In this document: piece after piece, positions 53,153 through 61,693 of the stretch
Layout: each line of letters begins with the position of its first letter
Numbering within the stretch: position 1 is the first letter of the stretch
From: Pseudomonadota bacterium
Lineage (GTDB): Bacteria > Pseudomonadota > Gammaproteobacteria > Xanthomonadales > Xanthomonadaceae
DNA: 64,000 nt
NCBI GenBank assembly: GCA_023388715.1
Contig: JAEWFT010000035.1
Coordinates: 1 to 64,000, forward strand
Reading direction: 5' to 3'
Notes under the pieces: generated by a model
What the model saw: the letters and a program-made list of their open reading frames with translations, nothing else
What the model was told of the DNA's origin: nothing
The model's database searches: none
Translations under genes and position numbers: made by a program

Positions 53153-53340
53153 CGCCCAGCAGACGTTCCCTGCGGAAGAGAGTGAGCCAGCGCATCGCGA
53201 CGACGGATGGCACCACGCGCAACTCCACCAGCAGCATCCAACGGTGGACGAAGGTGGACTGTCCCTCATCGAATCGCAGCCCCGCGTTTCCGCAAGCGTC
53301 CAAGATCGAAACCTGCAGCGTCCGGCGCCGCGGGTTTTTT
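53153..53340 (+). ncRNA. Candidate 6S RNA (ssrS-like)
   Basis: About 180 nt between a strong promoter and a GC hairpin with T6 (53335-53340). The ends pair as a long interrupted stem: CCC (53155-53157)/GGG (53332-53334), GACG (53162-53165)/CGTC (53319-53322), CTGCGG (53170-53175)/CTGCAG (53313-53318); a purine-rich bulge follows and the middle folds on itself (TCCACC/GGTGGA). Length, closed ends and central bulge fit 6S RNA, and in many gammaproteobacteria ssrS lies in the zapA-ubiH-gcvT neighbourhood. Not confirmed by a covariance search; it could be another sRNA or a long mRNA leader. Confidence 0.5.
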
Positions 53341-53457
53341 CTTGGGCCATCGTCACCGGGCGGCACGTCGGGCAACACGCCCCCGGGCAACGCATCCGTT
53401 CCGGCGCGCGCCGCGCGCTGGCGGTCGATCGCGGGTCCGATACCCGCGGTGTCTTGT

Positions 53458-53463
53458 GTAACT
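53458..53463 (+). promoter_or_regulatory. Candidate -10 box of the H1-like gene
   Basis: GTAACT followed by GGGCG, 39 bp before the ATG, in register with the -10/GGGCG pattern at fba and gcvT. Confidence 0.4.
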
Positions 53464-53501
53464 GGGCGTCATCGAAATACCCATTGACGAGGAGCCATTC
53501 C

Positions 53502-53966
53502 ATGGCCATGAAGAAAGCTGCTGCCAAGAAACCCGCCGCCAAGAAGGCGGTGAAGAAGACCGCCGCGAAGAAGCCTGCCGCCAAGAAGGCCGCGGCCAAG
53601 AAGCCGGCCGCCAAGAAGGCGGTGAAGAAGTCCGCTGCCAAGAAGCCGGCCGCAAAGAAGGCGGTCAAGAGGTCCGCTGCCAAGAAGCCGTCCGCGAAGA
53701 AGGCCGTCAAGAAGTCCGCTGCCAAGAAGCCGGCCGCGAAGAAGGCCACCAAGAAGACCGCTGCGAAGAAGCCGGCCGCGAAGAAGTCCGTCGCCAAGAA
53801 GCCGGCCGCGAAGAAGGCCACTGCCAAGAAGACCGCTGCCAAGAAGCCTGCCGCGAAGAAGGCGGCTGCCAAGAAGCCCGCTGCGAAGAAGCCTGCCGCC
53901 AGGAAGCCTGCGGCCAAGAAGGCCAAGCCGGTGATGATGCCGGCGATCCCGGCCCCGGTGATGTAA
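53502..53966 (+). CDS. Histone H1-like Lys/Ala-rich DNA-binding protein (AlgP-like)
   Basis: 154 aa, almost entirely KKPAAKKA-type repeats, extremely basic, with a short hydrophobic tail (VMMPAIPAPVM). Resembles AlgP/AlgR3 and HctB-type histone H1-like proteins, which bind DNA and affect nucleoid structure and gene expression. GAGGAG lies just before the ATG. Codons upstream to 53244 stay open but cross the ncRNA terminator and carry no domain, so they are excluded. Repeat number probably varies between strains. Confidence 0.85.
   Translation: MAMKKAAAKKPAAKKAVKKTAAKKPAAKKAAAKKPAAKKAVKKSAAKKPAAKKAVKRSAAKKPSAKKAVKKSAAKKPAAKKATKKTAAKKPAAKKSVAKKPAAKKATAKKTAAKKPAAKKAAAKKPAAKKPAARKPAAKKAKPVMMPAIPAPVM
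53517..53930 (+). repeat. Degenerate tandem repeats inside the H1-like gene
   Basis: Units of about 24-39 bp built on GCCAAGAAGCCGGCCGCGAAG variants, in frame throughout, encoding AKKPAAKK. Likely site of recombination-driven length change. Confidence 0.75.
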
Positions 53967-54018
53967 GACCCGCGACCTGGCCGGGCGCTGCCCGGTCCGG
54001 CGCACGCACTCCCTGAAG

Positions 54019-54056
54019 ACCCTTCCCGTTGCCCAGGCGGGAAGGGTTTCTTTTTT
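54019..54056 (+). terminator. Strong terminator after the H1-like gene
   Basis: ACCCTTCCCG / CGGGAAGGGT, a 10-bp stem with a 9-nt loop, followed by TTCTTTTTT. Confidence 0.92.
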
Positions 54057-54081
54057 GCCGGTCGCGTTGGGGGGTCACAGC

Positions 54082-54105
54082 AAAACGCCCGGCATTGGCC
54101 GGGCG
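54082..54105 (-). terminator. Terminator after the beta-lactamase-like gene
   Basis: Minus strand CGCCCGGC-CAAT-GCCGGGCG followed by TTTTG, 34 bp beyond the stop. Confidence 0.8.
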
Positions 54106-54139
54106 TCGCGCGATCAGGAATCCGAAGCGGGAGGACCGG

Positions 54140-55528
54140 TCAGGGCGGCGAGGCCTGTGACGAGGACGAGCCGATGCCCGATTGCTGCAACTGCTCCTCG
54201 GCGTACAGCATCTCGCTGATGTCCTGGTTGAGCCAGTCGCCATCGGTCAGGCCGGCGACGTTGTCGAGGATGGTCGGCAGCAGCCCGGAGGGCAGTGCGC
54301 TCTCGCTGTTCCACAGGATCACCACGCCGAAGTCCTGTCCCGGCATCAGCGCCATTGCGCCCCGGTAGCCCTGCACCGCGCCGCCGTGAAACACCACGTC
54401 GTGGCCGGCATAGTCGTACACCCGCCAGCCGAGGCCGTAACCCGCCGAAGACAACCTGGCGCGCCGCCAGGAACTGCCACGGATTTCGGTGGGGGTGGAC
54501 ACCAGCGGCGAATGCAGGGTGGCCAGCAGCGGCGCCGGCAGCACGTCCGGGCGATGGCCGGTTTGCGCAAGCAGCCATTGCGCCATGTCGCTGATGCTGG
54601 CATTGACCCCGGCCGCGGGCGCCACCCGGTAGTAGGTCGGCTTCGGCGTCAGCGGCACCCAGCCGCCCTTGCCGCGCACGTGCGGCCGCGCCCAGCGCGC
54701 GCTGGCCTCGATGCCCTCCAGGCCGTAGCTGGCATCGTGCATGCCCAGCGGCTTGAAGATGCGGCGGGCGACGGTCTCGCTGAAGAACTGGCCGGTGGTG
54801 GCGAACACCACGTCGCCGATCAGGCTGAAGCCCACGTTCTGGTAGGCATAGCAGTCGCCCGGCGCGCAGGTCAGCGGCACGTTGGCCATGCGCCGGGTCA
54901 GGCTGTGGTAATCGGCGTTGGCCTCGATGTCGCGGTCGAACGCGTTGCGCGGCAGGCCCAGCCGGTGGCTGAGGATGTCGGCCACGGTGACGGTCTGCGC
55001 GGCGCCCGGCTGGGCGAGCTGGAACGACGGGACGAAATCCGTGAGCTGGCTGTCCCAGCGCAGCACGCCGTCGTTGACCAGCATGCCGGTGACGGTGCCG
55101 GCGAACGGCTTGGACAGCGACGCCAGGCGGAACACGGTGTGCGCGTCGACCGGCTGCGGGTTGCGGGTGTCGGTGACGCCATAGCCGCGCGCGCTGAGGA
55201 TGCGGCCGTCCTTGACGATCGCCATCGCAAGGCCGGGGATGCGGCCGTCGGCCACCAGGGTGTTGGCGATGGCCTCGAAGCGGCGGACGTCGACGGGCGG
55301 CGCCGGAGGACGCATGTGGGTGCGTGCGTTGGCCTGCAGGCGCGCGGGCGCATGCGATTCGGCCTGCGGTTGCGATTGGGGTTGCGCTTCGGGCTGCGCG
55401 GCGGCGGGGCGGCTGACCTGCCCGCCCCACCAGCGGGAACTGTCCTGTGCGGTCGAGGCGAGCGCCAGCGGGAGCAGCGCTGCAACCATCGCCCATCGCC
55501 AGGCTGGCCGGATGTGGTGCCCTTTCAT
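54140..55528 (-). CDS. Serine hydrolase, class C beta-lactamase-related
   Basis: 462 aa exported protein of the AmpC/EstB/penicillin-binding-protein-related group. Signal peptide (about 27 residues), a Gln/Pro-rich linker (QPEAQPQSQPQAE), then the catalytic domain with S137-x-x-K140 (SLSK), Tyr motif YQN (CYAYQNVGFS) and HGG in FHGGAVQGYRG instead of KTG. HGG is typical of esterase/peptidase members, so true beta-lactam hydrolysis is doubtful. ATG at 55528 is preferred to 55534 because of AGGGG spacing. Confidence 0.85.
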   Translation of the reverse strand: MKGHHIRPAWRWAMVAALLPLALASTAQDSSRWWGGQVSRPAAAQPEAQPQSQPQAESHAPARLQANARTHMRPPAPPVDVRRFEAIANTLVADGRIPGLAMAIVKDGRILSARGYGVTDTRNPQPVDAHTVFRLASLSKPFAGTVTGMLVNDGVLRWDSQLTDFVPSFQLAQPGAAQTVTVADILSHRLGLPRNAFDRDIEANADYHSLTRRMANVPLTCAPGDCYAYQNVGFSLIGDVVFATTGQFFSETVARRIFKPLGMHDASYGLEGIEASARWARPHVRGKGGWVPLTPKPTYYRVAPAAGVNASISDMAQWLLAQTGHRPDVLPAPLLATLHSPLVSTPTEIRGSSWRRARLSSAGYGLGWRVYDYAGHDVVFHGGAVQGYRGAMALMPGQDFGVVILWNSESALPSGLLPTILDNVAGLTDGDWLNQDISEMLYAEEQLQQSGIGSSSSQASPP

Positions 55529-55564
55529 CGGCATTGGCCCCTGCTAAGCTGCGGTGAAGGCCTG

Positions 55565-55570
55565 ATTCTA
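55565..55570 (-). promoter_or_regulatory. Candidate -10 box of the beta-lactamase-like gene
   Basis: Minus-strand TAGAAT about 37 bp before the start, in the divergent region with lemA. Confidence 0.4.
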
Positions 55571-55609
55571 GCGCCTGATTCCACGATTGCATGAATGAGG
55601 GGAGGTTCC

Positions 55610-56206
55610 ATGCTTAGTTCATTGATTGTGCTGGCGATTGTGGTGGGCGTGGTGCTGTGGGCGATGGGCCTTTACAACGGACTGGTGGCCGCCCGCAATG
55701 CATTCAGGAACGCGTTCGCGCAGATCGACGTGCAGCTGCAGCGCCGTTTCGACCTGATCCCGAACCTGGTCGAAGTGGCCCGCAAATACATGGCGCACGA
55801 GCGCGAGACGCTGGAAGCCGTGATTGCCGCGCGCTCGGCGGCGCAGTCAGGGCTGGCGGCGGCCAAGGCCAGCCCGGGCGATCCTGCGGCGATGGCGCAG
55901 TTGGCGGCGGCGCAGGGGCAGTTGAACGCCGGCCTGGGGCGGTTGCTGGCGGTGGCCGAGGCGTATCCGGAACTCAAGGCCAACCAGAACATGATGCAGC
56001 TGACCGAGGAGCTCACCAGCACCGAGAACAAGGTGGCCTTCGCGCGGCAGGCGTTCAACGACGCGGTCATGCACTACAACAATCGCCGCGAGATGTTCCC
56101 CAACAGCATCCTCGCCGGCATGTTCGGGTTCCAGCCCGCGACCCTGCTGGAGATCGAGGCAGCCAAGCAGGCGCAGGTGCGCGAAGCGCCGAAGGTCGAG
56201 TTCTGA
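55610..56206 (+). CDS. LemA family protein
   Basis: 198 aa. N-terminal TM helix (about 2-22), then LYNGLVAARNAFRNAFAQIDVQLQRRFDLIPNLVEVARKY, the LemA signature, and a helical bundle ending with ATLLEIEAAKQAQ. GAGGGGAGG is placed 5 nt before ATG 55610; two earlier ATGs lack one. It precedes an M48 protease, a common pairing. Function of LemA is not established. Confidence 0.92.
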   Translation: MLSSLIVLAIVVGVVLWAMGLYNGLVAARNAFRNAFAQIDVQLQRRFDLIPNLVEVARKYMAHERETLEAVIAARSAAQSGLAAAKASPGDPAAMAQLAAAQGQLNAGLGRLLAVAEAYPELKANQNMMQLTEELTSTENKVAFARQAFNDAVMHYNNRREMFPNSILAGMFGFQPATLLEIEAAKQAQVREAPKVEF

Positions 56207-56228
56207 TCCTCGCCCACGGGGCGCCCGG

Positions 56229-58112
56229 ATGAACTTCTTCGAACGCCAGGCCGCCGCGCGACGGACCTCGTCGCGGCTGGTGGTGCTATTTGCATTGGCC
56301 GTGGTCGGAATCGTCGCCGCGGTGAACCTGGCGGTGTGGGCGGTGGCGCCATCGTGGCGCGCGCTGGCGTTCGCCACCGGCGTCACCCTCATCACCATCC
56401 TGTTCGGGTCGCTGTACCGCATCGCCAGCCTGGGCAGCGGCGGCGAACCGGTCGCCCAGCAGCTTGGCGGCACCCGCGTGCCGGAAGACACCGGCGATCC
56501 CGCGCTGCGGCGCCTGCGCAACGTGGTGGAGGAGATCGCCATCGCCTCCGGCGTGCCGGTGCCGAAGGTCTACGTGCTGGACCAGGAGGCAGGCATCAAT
56601 GCCTTTGCCGCCGGCTACAGCCCATCGGACGCGGTGGTCGCGGTCACCCGCGGCGCGCTCGAGCGGCTCAATCGCGACGAACTGCAGGGCGTCATCGCGC
56701 ACGAGTTCAGCCACATCCTCAATGGCGACATGCGGTTGAACATCCGCCTGATCGGCGTGCTGTTCGGAATCCTGATGATCGGGCTGATTGGCCGCAAGAT
56801 CCTCGAGCACGGGCGCTTCGCCGGCCGCCGCAACAATGCCGGCGCATTGCTGCTGGCGGCGCTCGTGGCCATCGTGATCGGCTACATCGGGGTGTTCTTC
56901 GGGCGCATGATCAAGGCCGGCGTGAGCCGCTCGCGCGAGCGCCTGGCCGACGCCAGCGCGGTGCAGTTCACCCGCCACACCCACGGCCTGGCCGGCGCGC
57001 TGAAGAAGATCGCCGGTCTCGACGAGGGCTCGCAGCTGAGCCACCGCAGCGAGGCCGAGGAAGTCAGCCACATGCTGTTTGGCGATGGCGTGGGCTACTC
57101 GAGGCTGTTTGCGACGCATCCGCCGCTGCTGGAGCGCATCCAGGCGCTGGAACCGCGCTTCGACGGCGGGCAGCTGCAACGCTTGCAGGCGCGCTGGCAG
57201 GCCGCGCCGCCGGATGGGCTGCAGGAGGACGTTGCGATGGGTCTGGGCGGTCATCCCGAGGCGCGCCTGCCTTCCGCTGCGAGGCAGTTGCAGGTCGACC
57301 CGCCCGCGGTTGCGGCGCAGGTGGCCACCCCTGCCGCCGACGACTACCTGCGCGCCGACACCATCGCCGGCGCGATCCCGGAAGCGCTGCGCGACCTGGC
57401 CACCGGGCGTGACACGGTGATGCCGCTGCTGCTCGGCATGCTGTTGGCGGGCGACGAGGCGCTTGCGTCGCGCCAGCAAGGTGAGATCGCCGCGGGCCTG
57501 GGCGAGGAGGCGGGCGCGCAGGCGCAGCGCATCCATGGGCAACTCACCGCGGACCTGCACCCGATGCTGCGGCTGCCGCTGGCGGCGCTCGCCTTCCCGG
57601 TGTTGCGCCAGCGTCCGCGCCCTCAGCTGGATGCATTCCTGGACGCGGTCGATGCGGTGGTCCACGCCGATGGTGACGTCTCGCTGTTCGAATACTGCCT
57701 GGCGCGGCTGCTGCAGGTGCAGGTGCGCGAGGCGCTGGACCCCGCCCGCTACGCGCGCTTCGGCCGCCGCAAGCCGGGCAGCGTGCGCGACGAATTCGCC
57801 ACCCTGCTGGCGGTCGTCGCGCATGCCGGCCACGCCGATGCCGCCTCCGCCCAACGCGCCTACCTTGCTGGCCTGCAGCGGGTATTGCCGCGCGACCACC
57901 TGCCATATGCACCGCCGGCCGCAGGCGTGCAGGCGCTGGATCGCGTGTGGGAGCCGCTGGATGCGCTCGATCCACTGGCCAAGCAGGTCATGGTCGAGGC
58001 GATCACCGACGCGATCAGCCACGACGGCCGCATCAGCGTGGCCGAGGCGGAACTGCTGCGCACCATTTGCGGCGTGCTGCACTGCCCGTTGCCACCGGTG
58101 CTGGAGCACTGA
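56229..58112 (+). CDS. M48 (HtpX-like) membrane metalloprotease with long C-terminal extension
   Basis: 627 aa. Two N-terminal TM helices (about 17-61), peptidase domain with H158-E-F-S-H162 and the third zinc ligand in SRSRERLADASAVQF; two further TM helices lie at about 175-225. Canonical HtpX is about 290 aa: here about 300 extra residues follow (from about 330), helical, without a recognised domain, with DAVDAVVHADGDVSLFEYCLARLL and ITDAISHDGRISVAEAELLRTIC reminiscent of TerB-like helices. It is 22 bp after lemA, likely one operon. Probably inner-membrane quality control. Confidence 0.88.
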   Translation: MNFFERQAAARRTSSRLVVLFALAVVGIVAAVNLAVWAVAPSWRALAFATGVTLITILFGSLYRIASLGSGGEPVAQQLGGTRVPEDTGDPALRRLRNVVEEIAIASGVPVPKVYVLDQEAGINAFAAGYSPSDAVVAVTRGALERLNRDELQGVIAHEFSHILNGDMRLNIRLIGVLFGILMIGLIGRKILEHGRFAGRRNNAGALLLAALVAIVIGYIGVFFGRMIKAGVSRSRERLADASAVQFTRHTHGLAGALKKIAGLDEGSQLSHRSEAEEVSHMLFGDGVGYSRLFATHPPLLERIQALEPRFDGGQLQRLQARWQAAPPDGLQEDVAMGLGGHPEARLPSAARQLQVDPPAVAAQVATPAADDYLRADTIAGAIPEALRDLATGRDTVMPLLLGMLLAGDEALASRQQGEIAAGLGEEAGAQAQRIHGQLTADLHPMLRLPLAALAFPVLRQRPRPQLDAFLDAVDAVVHADGDVSLFEYCLARLLQVQVREALDPARYARFGRRKPGSVRDEFATLLAVVAHAGHADAASAQRAYLAGLQRVLPRDHLPYAPPAAGVQALDRVWEPLDALDPLAKQVMVEAITDAISHDGRISVAEAELLRTICGVLHCPLPPVLEH

Positions 58113-58151
58113 CGTCGGTGAGCGTTGGCCTGCGAGCGGGTCGCGGCTGGA

Positions 58152-59729
58152 TCAGCCCGCCTTGATCAGCTCCGACGCGCGCTCCGCGATCATGATCGTC
58201 GGCGCGTTGGTGTTGCCGCCGGGCAGGGTCGGCATCACCGAGGCATCGATGACTCGCAGGCCATCCACGCCGCGCACGCGCAGCTGCGCATCGACCACCG
58301 CGTCATCGTCGTCGCCCATCCGGCAGGTGCCCACCGGGTGGTACACCGACTCCGCCTTGGCGCGGATGAACTCGACCAGTTCGGCGTCGGAGAGGCGCTC
58401 GCCCTTCGGGAAGATCGGCGCGCCGCGATAGGGATCGAAGGCGCGCTGGGCGAAGATCTCGCCGCTGATCCTCGCGCATTCGACCATCACCTTGAGGTCG
58501 AAGCCGTCCGCATCGCCCAGGTAATTGGCCTCGATCCGCGGCTTGTCGCTGGCGCGGTTGCTGGCCAGCGTCAGCCGGCCGCGGCTGCGCGGGCGCAGGA
58601 AGCAGGCGTGCAGGGTGTAGCCGTCGCCTTCCAGCCGGTTGCGGCCGTGGTCGTCGAGCATCGCCGGCACGAAATGGAACTGCACGTCGCAGCGTTGGTC
58701 CTGCGCCAGCGGCGAGCGCCAGAAGCCGCCAGCCTCGGCGATGTTGCTGCTGCCGGCGCCGCGGTGGCCGCGCAGGAAATAGTCGAACGCCATCTTCGGC
58801 TCGTTGGCGCGGTCGTAGGTGATGGGTTGGGTGCAGTGCTGCAGGGTGCAGATGTCGAGGTGGTCCTGCAGGTTGCGCCCGACCCCGGCCGCGTCATGGA
58901 CCACGTCGATCCGGTGCCGGCGCAACTCGCCCGCGGGCCCGATGCCGGAGAGCATCAGCAGTTGCGGCGAGTTGATCGCGCCACCGCTGAGGATGACCTC
59001 GCGCGCCGCCGGCTGGTGGTAGGCCTTGCCGCGCATCGAATAGGTGACGCCACTGGCGCGGCGCCCGTCGAAGGTGACGCGGCTGGCCATCGCGCCGGTG
59101 TGCACGGTCAGGTTGGGCCGCGAGCGCACCGGCGCCAGGTAGGCGACGGCGGCGGAGCAGCGCGCGCCATCGCGCTGGGTGACCTGGTAGAGGCCCACGC
59201 CTTCCTGCACCAAGCCATTGAAGTCCGCGTTGGCCGGCAGGCCGGCCTGCCGCGCGGCCTCGATGAAGACCTCGGACAGCGGGTTGTGGTGGCGCAGGTC
59301 GCTGACCGTGAGCGGGCCGTCCGCCCCGTGCAGCGCGTCGGCGCCGCGGGTGTTGCCCTCGGCCTTGCGGAACCAGGGCAGCACGCTGTCCCAGTCCCAG
59401 CCCGATGCCTGTTCGCCCCATTCGTCGTAGTCGCGGGGGACGCCGCGGGTGTAGCACATCGCGTTGATCGAGCTGGAGCCGCCGAGGACCCTGCCGCGCG
59501 GCCACCACAGCGTGCGATGGTTGAGGTGGGGCTCGGGCGCGGTGTCGTAATCCCAGTTCACGCCCTTGCGGTTGACCAGCTTGGCCAGGCCCGCGGGCAT
59601 GTGGATGAAGGGATGCCAGTCGCGCGGGCCAGCTTCCAGCAGCAGCACCTTGACGCCGGGATCCTCGCTCAGCCGGTTGGCGAGCACGCAGCCGGCCGAT
59701 CCGGCGCCGATGATGATGTAGTCGTACAA
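58152..59729 (-). CDS. GMC-family FAD oxidoreductase (choline dehydrogenase-like)
   Basis: 525 aa. N-terminal FAD site YIIIGAGSAGCVLANRL, GMC signature 1 (WPRGRVLGGSSSINAM), signature 2 (SGGAINSPQLLMLSGIGP), catalytic His in VYHPVGTCRMG and Asn in PGGNTNAPTIMIAERAS. Closest to BetA/alcohol dehydrogenases of the GMC family, but no betB or betT neighbour is present, so the alcohol substrate is open. Start codon TTG at 59729 gives MYDYIIIG, the only good N-terminus. Confidence 0.88.
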   Translation of the reverse strand: MYDYIIIGAGSAGCVLANRLSEDPGVKVLLLEAGPRDWHPFIHMPAGLAKLVNRKGVNWDYDTAPEPHLNHRTLWWPRGRVLGGSSSINAMCYTRGVPRDYDEWGEQASGWDWDSVLPWFRKAEGNTRGADALHGADGPLTVSDLRHHNPLSEVFIEAARQAGLPANADFNGLVQEGVGLYQVTQRDGARCSAAVAYLAPVRSRPNLTVHTGAMASRVTFDGRRASGVTYSMRGKAYHQPAAREVILSGGAINSPQLLMLSGIGPAGELRRHRIDVVHDAAGVGRNLQDHLDICTLQHCTQPITYDRANEPKMAFDYFLRGHRGAGSSNIAEAGGFWRSPLAQDQRCDVQFHFVPAMLDDHGRNRLEGDGYTLHACFLRPRSRGRLTLASNRASDKPRIEANYLGDADGFDLKVMVECARISGEIFAQRAFDPYRGAPIFPKGERLSDAELVEFIRAKAESVYHPVGTCRMGDDDDAVVDAQLRVRGVDGLRVIDASVMPTLPGGNTNAPTIMIAERASELIKAG

Positions 59730-59856
59730 CGCCGCGCCCCTGCTGTTGGTGCCCCGACGCTATGCCCGGCCAGTAGAGCAAATGCTCTGGCCGCGCGCTG
59801 GCGCCGACGCCGGGTCGCGGGCTAAGGTGGCGGCTCGTCGTACTGCCCGCCGCCGA

Positions 59857-61209
59857 ATGAGCCACGCCACTCCACCTGCTGGTCGCTTCGGCCGTTTCCG
59901 CGCAGCGCTGGCCGAGTCCCCCCCGCTGCTGTGGTCCTTCCTCTACTTCTTCTGCCTGCTCAGCGGCTATTACGTCCTACGCCCGGTGCGCGAGGCGATG
60001 GCCGCCTCCAGCGACGTCGCCGCGGTGTTCCCGCCGGCGATGATCCAGTGGTTCGAAGCACGCGGCGTGGCGCTGGGCGAATTCACCCTGCAGGTCATCT
60101 TCACTTCGGTGTTCCTGATCATGCTGCTGCTGCAGCCGGTGTACGGCTGGCTGGTCAGCCGCTGGCCGCGGCGGGTGTTCCTCCCTGCGATCTATGTGTT
60201 CTTCATCGCCACCTTGCTGCTGTTCTACCTGATGTTCGACAGCGGCATGCCCGGGCGCGGGCTGGCCTTCATCCTGTGGCTGACCGTGTTCAACCTGTTC
60301 GCGGTGGCGGTGTTCTGGAGCTTCATGGCGGATGTCTACGACAACGCCGAAGCGCGCCGCTACTACGGTTACATCGGCGCGGCGGGCACGATTGGTGCGT
60401 TCCTCGGCCCGGTGCTCACCCGCACGCTGGTGGAGCGGGTCGGCATTCCCAACATGATGCTGGTGTCGGCCGGGTTCCTGTCGCTGTGCGTGCTGTGCAT
60501 CGTGCGCCTGCGCAGCCACGCGATGCAGCGCGAGGCCGCGCGTGGGCGCGCCAGCGGTGAGGTGCCGATGGGCGGGCAGGTGCTGGCCGGCCTGAAGCTG
60601 GTCGCGCGCGAACCGCTGCTGCGCTGGCTGGCGGTGCTGACGGTGTTCGGCGTCGGCATCGGCACCCTGCTGTACAACGAGCAGAACGCGATCGCCCGCG
60701 AGGCCTTCAGCAGCGCGGACGAGCGCGCCGCCTTCTTCGCCACGCTGGATCTTGCGGTCAACGCGCTCACTCTGTTCGTGCAGGTGGTGGTGACCCGTTG
60801 GTTACTGTCGCGCTTCGGGATCGCGCCGGCGCTGCTGGTCCCGGGTTTCGCGATCATCATCGGTTTCGCCGCACTGTCGGCCTCGCCGCTGCCGATGCTG
60901 GTGGCCGTGGTGCAGGTGGTGACCCGCGCCAGCGAGTTCTCACTGGCCAAGCCCGCGCGCGAGACGATCTACACCCGTGTCGGCCGCGAGTGGCGTTACA
61001 AGGCGGGCGCGGCGATCGATACCGTGATCTACCGCGGCGGCGACCTCACCTTCGTCTGGCTGCACAAGCTGCTGTCGGCGTTCGGTTCGCAGGTGGTGTT
61101 CGGCGCCGGCGTGCTGGTGGCGGGAGCGATGACCTTCGGTGCGTGGAAGGTCGTGGGCGAGGCGCGCAAGCTGCCCCCGCAGTCGCCGGGGGATGCGCCC
61201 GCGGGGTGA
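59857..61209 (+). CDS. MFS/TLC-type transporter (NTP/NDP exchange-like)
   Basis: 450 aa with about 12 TM helices. The N-terminal LLWSFLYFFCLLSGYYVLRPVREAM and the late block EFSLAKPARETIYTRVGREWRYKAGAAIDTVIYRGGD are typical of proteins grouped with ATP/ADP (NTP/NDP) translocases, here of the free-living bacterial type whose substrate is unknown. ATG 59857 chosen; in-frame codons from 59746 are non-hydrophobic and Arg-rich. It stands alone between the GMC and thioesterase-like genes. Confidence 0.75.
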   Translation: MSHATPPAGRFGRFRAALAESPPLLWSFLYFFCLLSGYYVLRPVREAMAASSDVAAVFPPAMIQWFEARGVALGEFTLQVIFTSVFLIMLLLQPVYGWLVSRWPRRVFLPAIYVFFIATLLLFYLMFDSGMPGRGLAFILWLTVFNLFAVAVFWSFMADVYDNAEARRYYGYIGAAGTIGAFLGPVLTRTLVERVGIPNMMLVSAGFLSLCVLCIVRLRSHAMQREAARGRASGEVPMGGQVLAGLKLVAREPLLRWLAVLTVFGVGIGTLLYNEQNAIAREAFSSADERAAFFATLDLAVNALTLFVQVVVTRWLLSRFGIAPALLVPGFAIIIGFAALSASPLPMLVAVVQVVTRASEFSLAKPARETIYTRVGREWRYKAGAAIDTVIYRGGDLTFVWLHKLLSAFGSQVVFGAGVLVAGAMTFGAWKVVGEARKLPPQSPGDAPAG

Positions 61210-61221
61210 TCGTGGCCGGGT

Positions 61222-61692
61222 TCAGCGACGCGAGCGCGGGCTGACCCACATGGCGATGGTGGCGCGGAACACGGCATCGCCCTGCGCATCCTCAAGCACC
61301 ACGTCGAACGGAAGGTCGTAGCCGGCCTCGGCTTCGCGTGGCGGGAACGCCGGTGTCGCGGTGGCGCGCATGGTGCCGACTGCCTTCTTCAGGTAGTCCA
61401 CCTGCATGCCCCTGGGGATCCAGCGCATCGACGCCGGGATGCTGGCATCGCAGGTAAGCCCGCCGATGAACTCGGCGAGGTTGCACAGCGCGATCGCGTG
61501 AACAGTGCCGAGGTGGTTGCTGACGCGACGGCGATGGCGCAGCGTGGCCACGCCACGGCCGGGTGTCAGGCTCTCGATGCGGGGCGCGATGCTGGCGAAG
61601 TAGGGCGCCTTCAGGCAGACCAACCGCGAGAACAGCCAGCGGCCCGCCGGCCACCGGCTGATTCGCTGGTACGTCGCGAGCACCGAGGCCAT
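61222..61692 (-). CDS. DUF4442/hotdog-fold putative acyl-CoA thioesterase
   Basis: 156 aa. Pattern VSNHLGTVHAIALCNLAEFIGGL and MRWIPRGMQVDYLKKAVGTM fits the DUF4442 hotdog family (PaaI/YiiD-C-like). It begins one base after the fadE stop (TGA-C-ATG), so the two are coupled; a role in fatty acyl-CoA handling is likely. In-frame codons to 61782 lie in fadE antisense frame and are not used. Confidence 0.82.
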   Translation of the reverse strand: MASVLATYQRISRWPAGRWLFSRLVCLKAPYFASIAPRIESLTPGRGVATLRHRRRVSNHLGTVHAIALCNLAEFIGGLTCDASIPASMRWIPRGMQVDYLKKAVGTMRATATPAFPPREAEAGYDLPFDVVLEDAQGDAVFRATIAMWVSPRSRR

Positions 61693-61693
61693 G

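Noticed and set aside
53244..53501. 86 extra in-frame codons before the H1-like gene
   Set aside because: They run through the candidate ncRNA and its terminator; the ATG at 53502 has a strong Shine-Dalgarno.
53502..53966. CRISPR-like repeats
   Set aside because: Repeats are contiguous, in frame and code for lysine/alanine; there are no unique spacers and no cas genes.
54140..55528. True AmpC beta-lactamase
   Set aside because: SxxK and YxN are present, but the third motif is HGG rather than KTG and there is no AmpR-like neighbour; kept as a related serine hydrolase.
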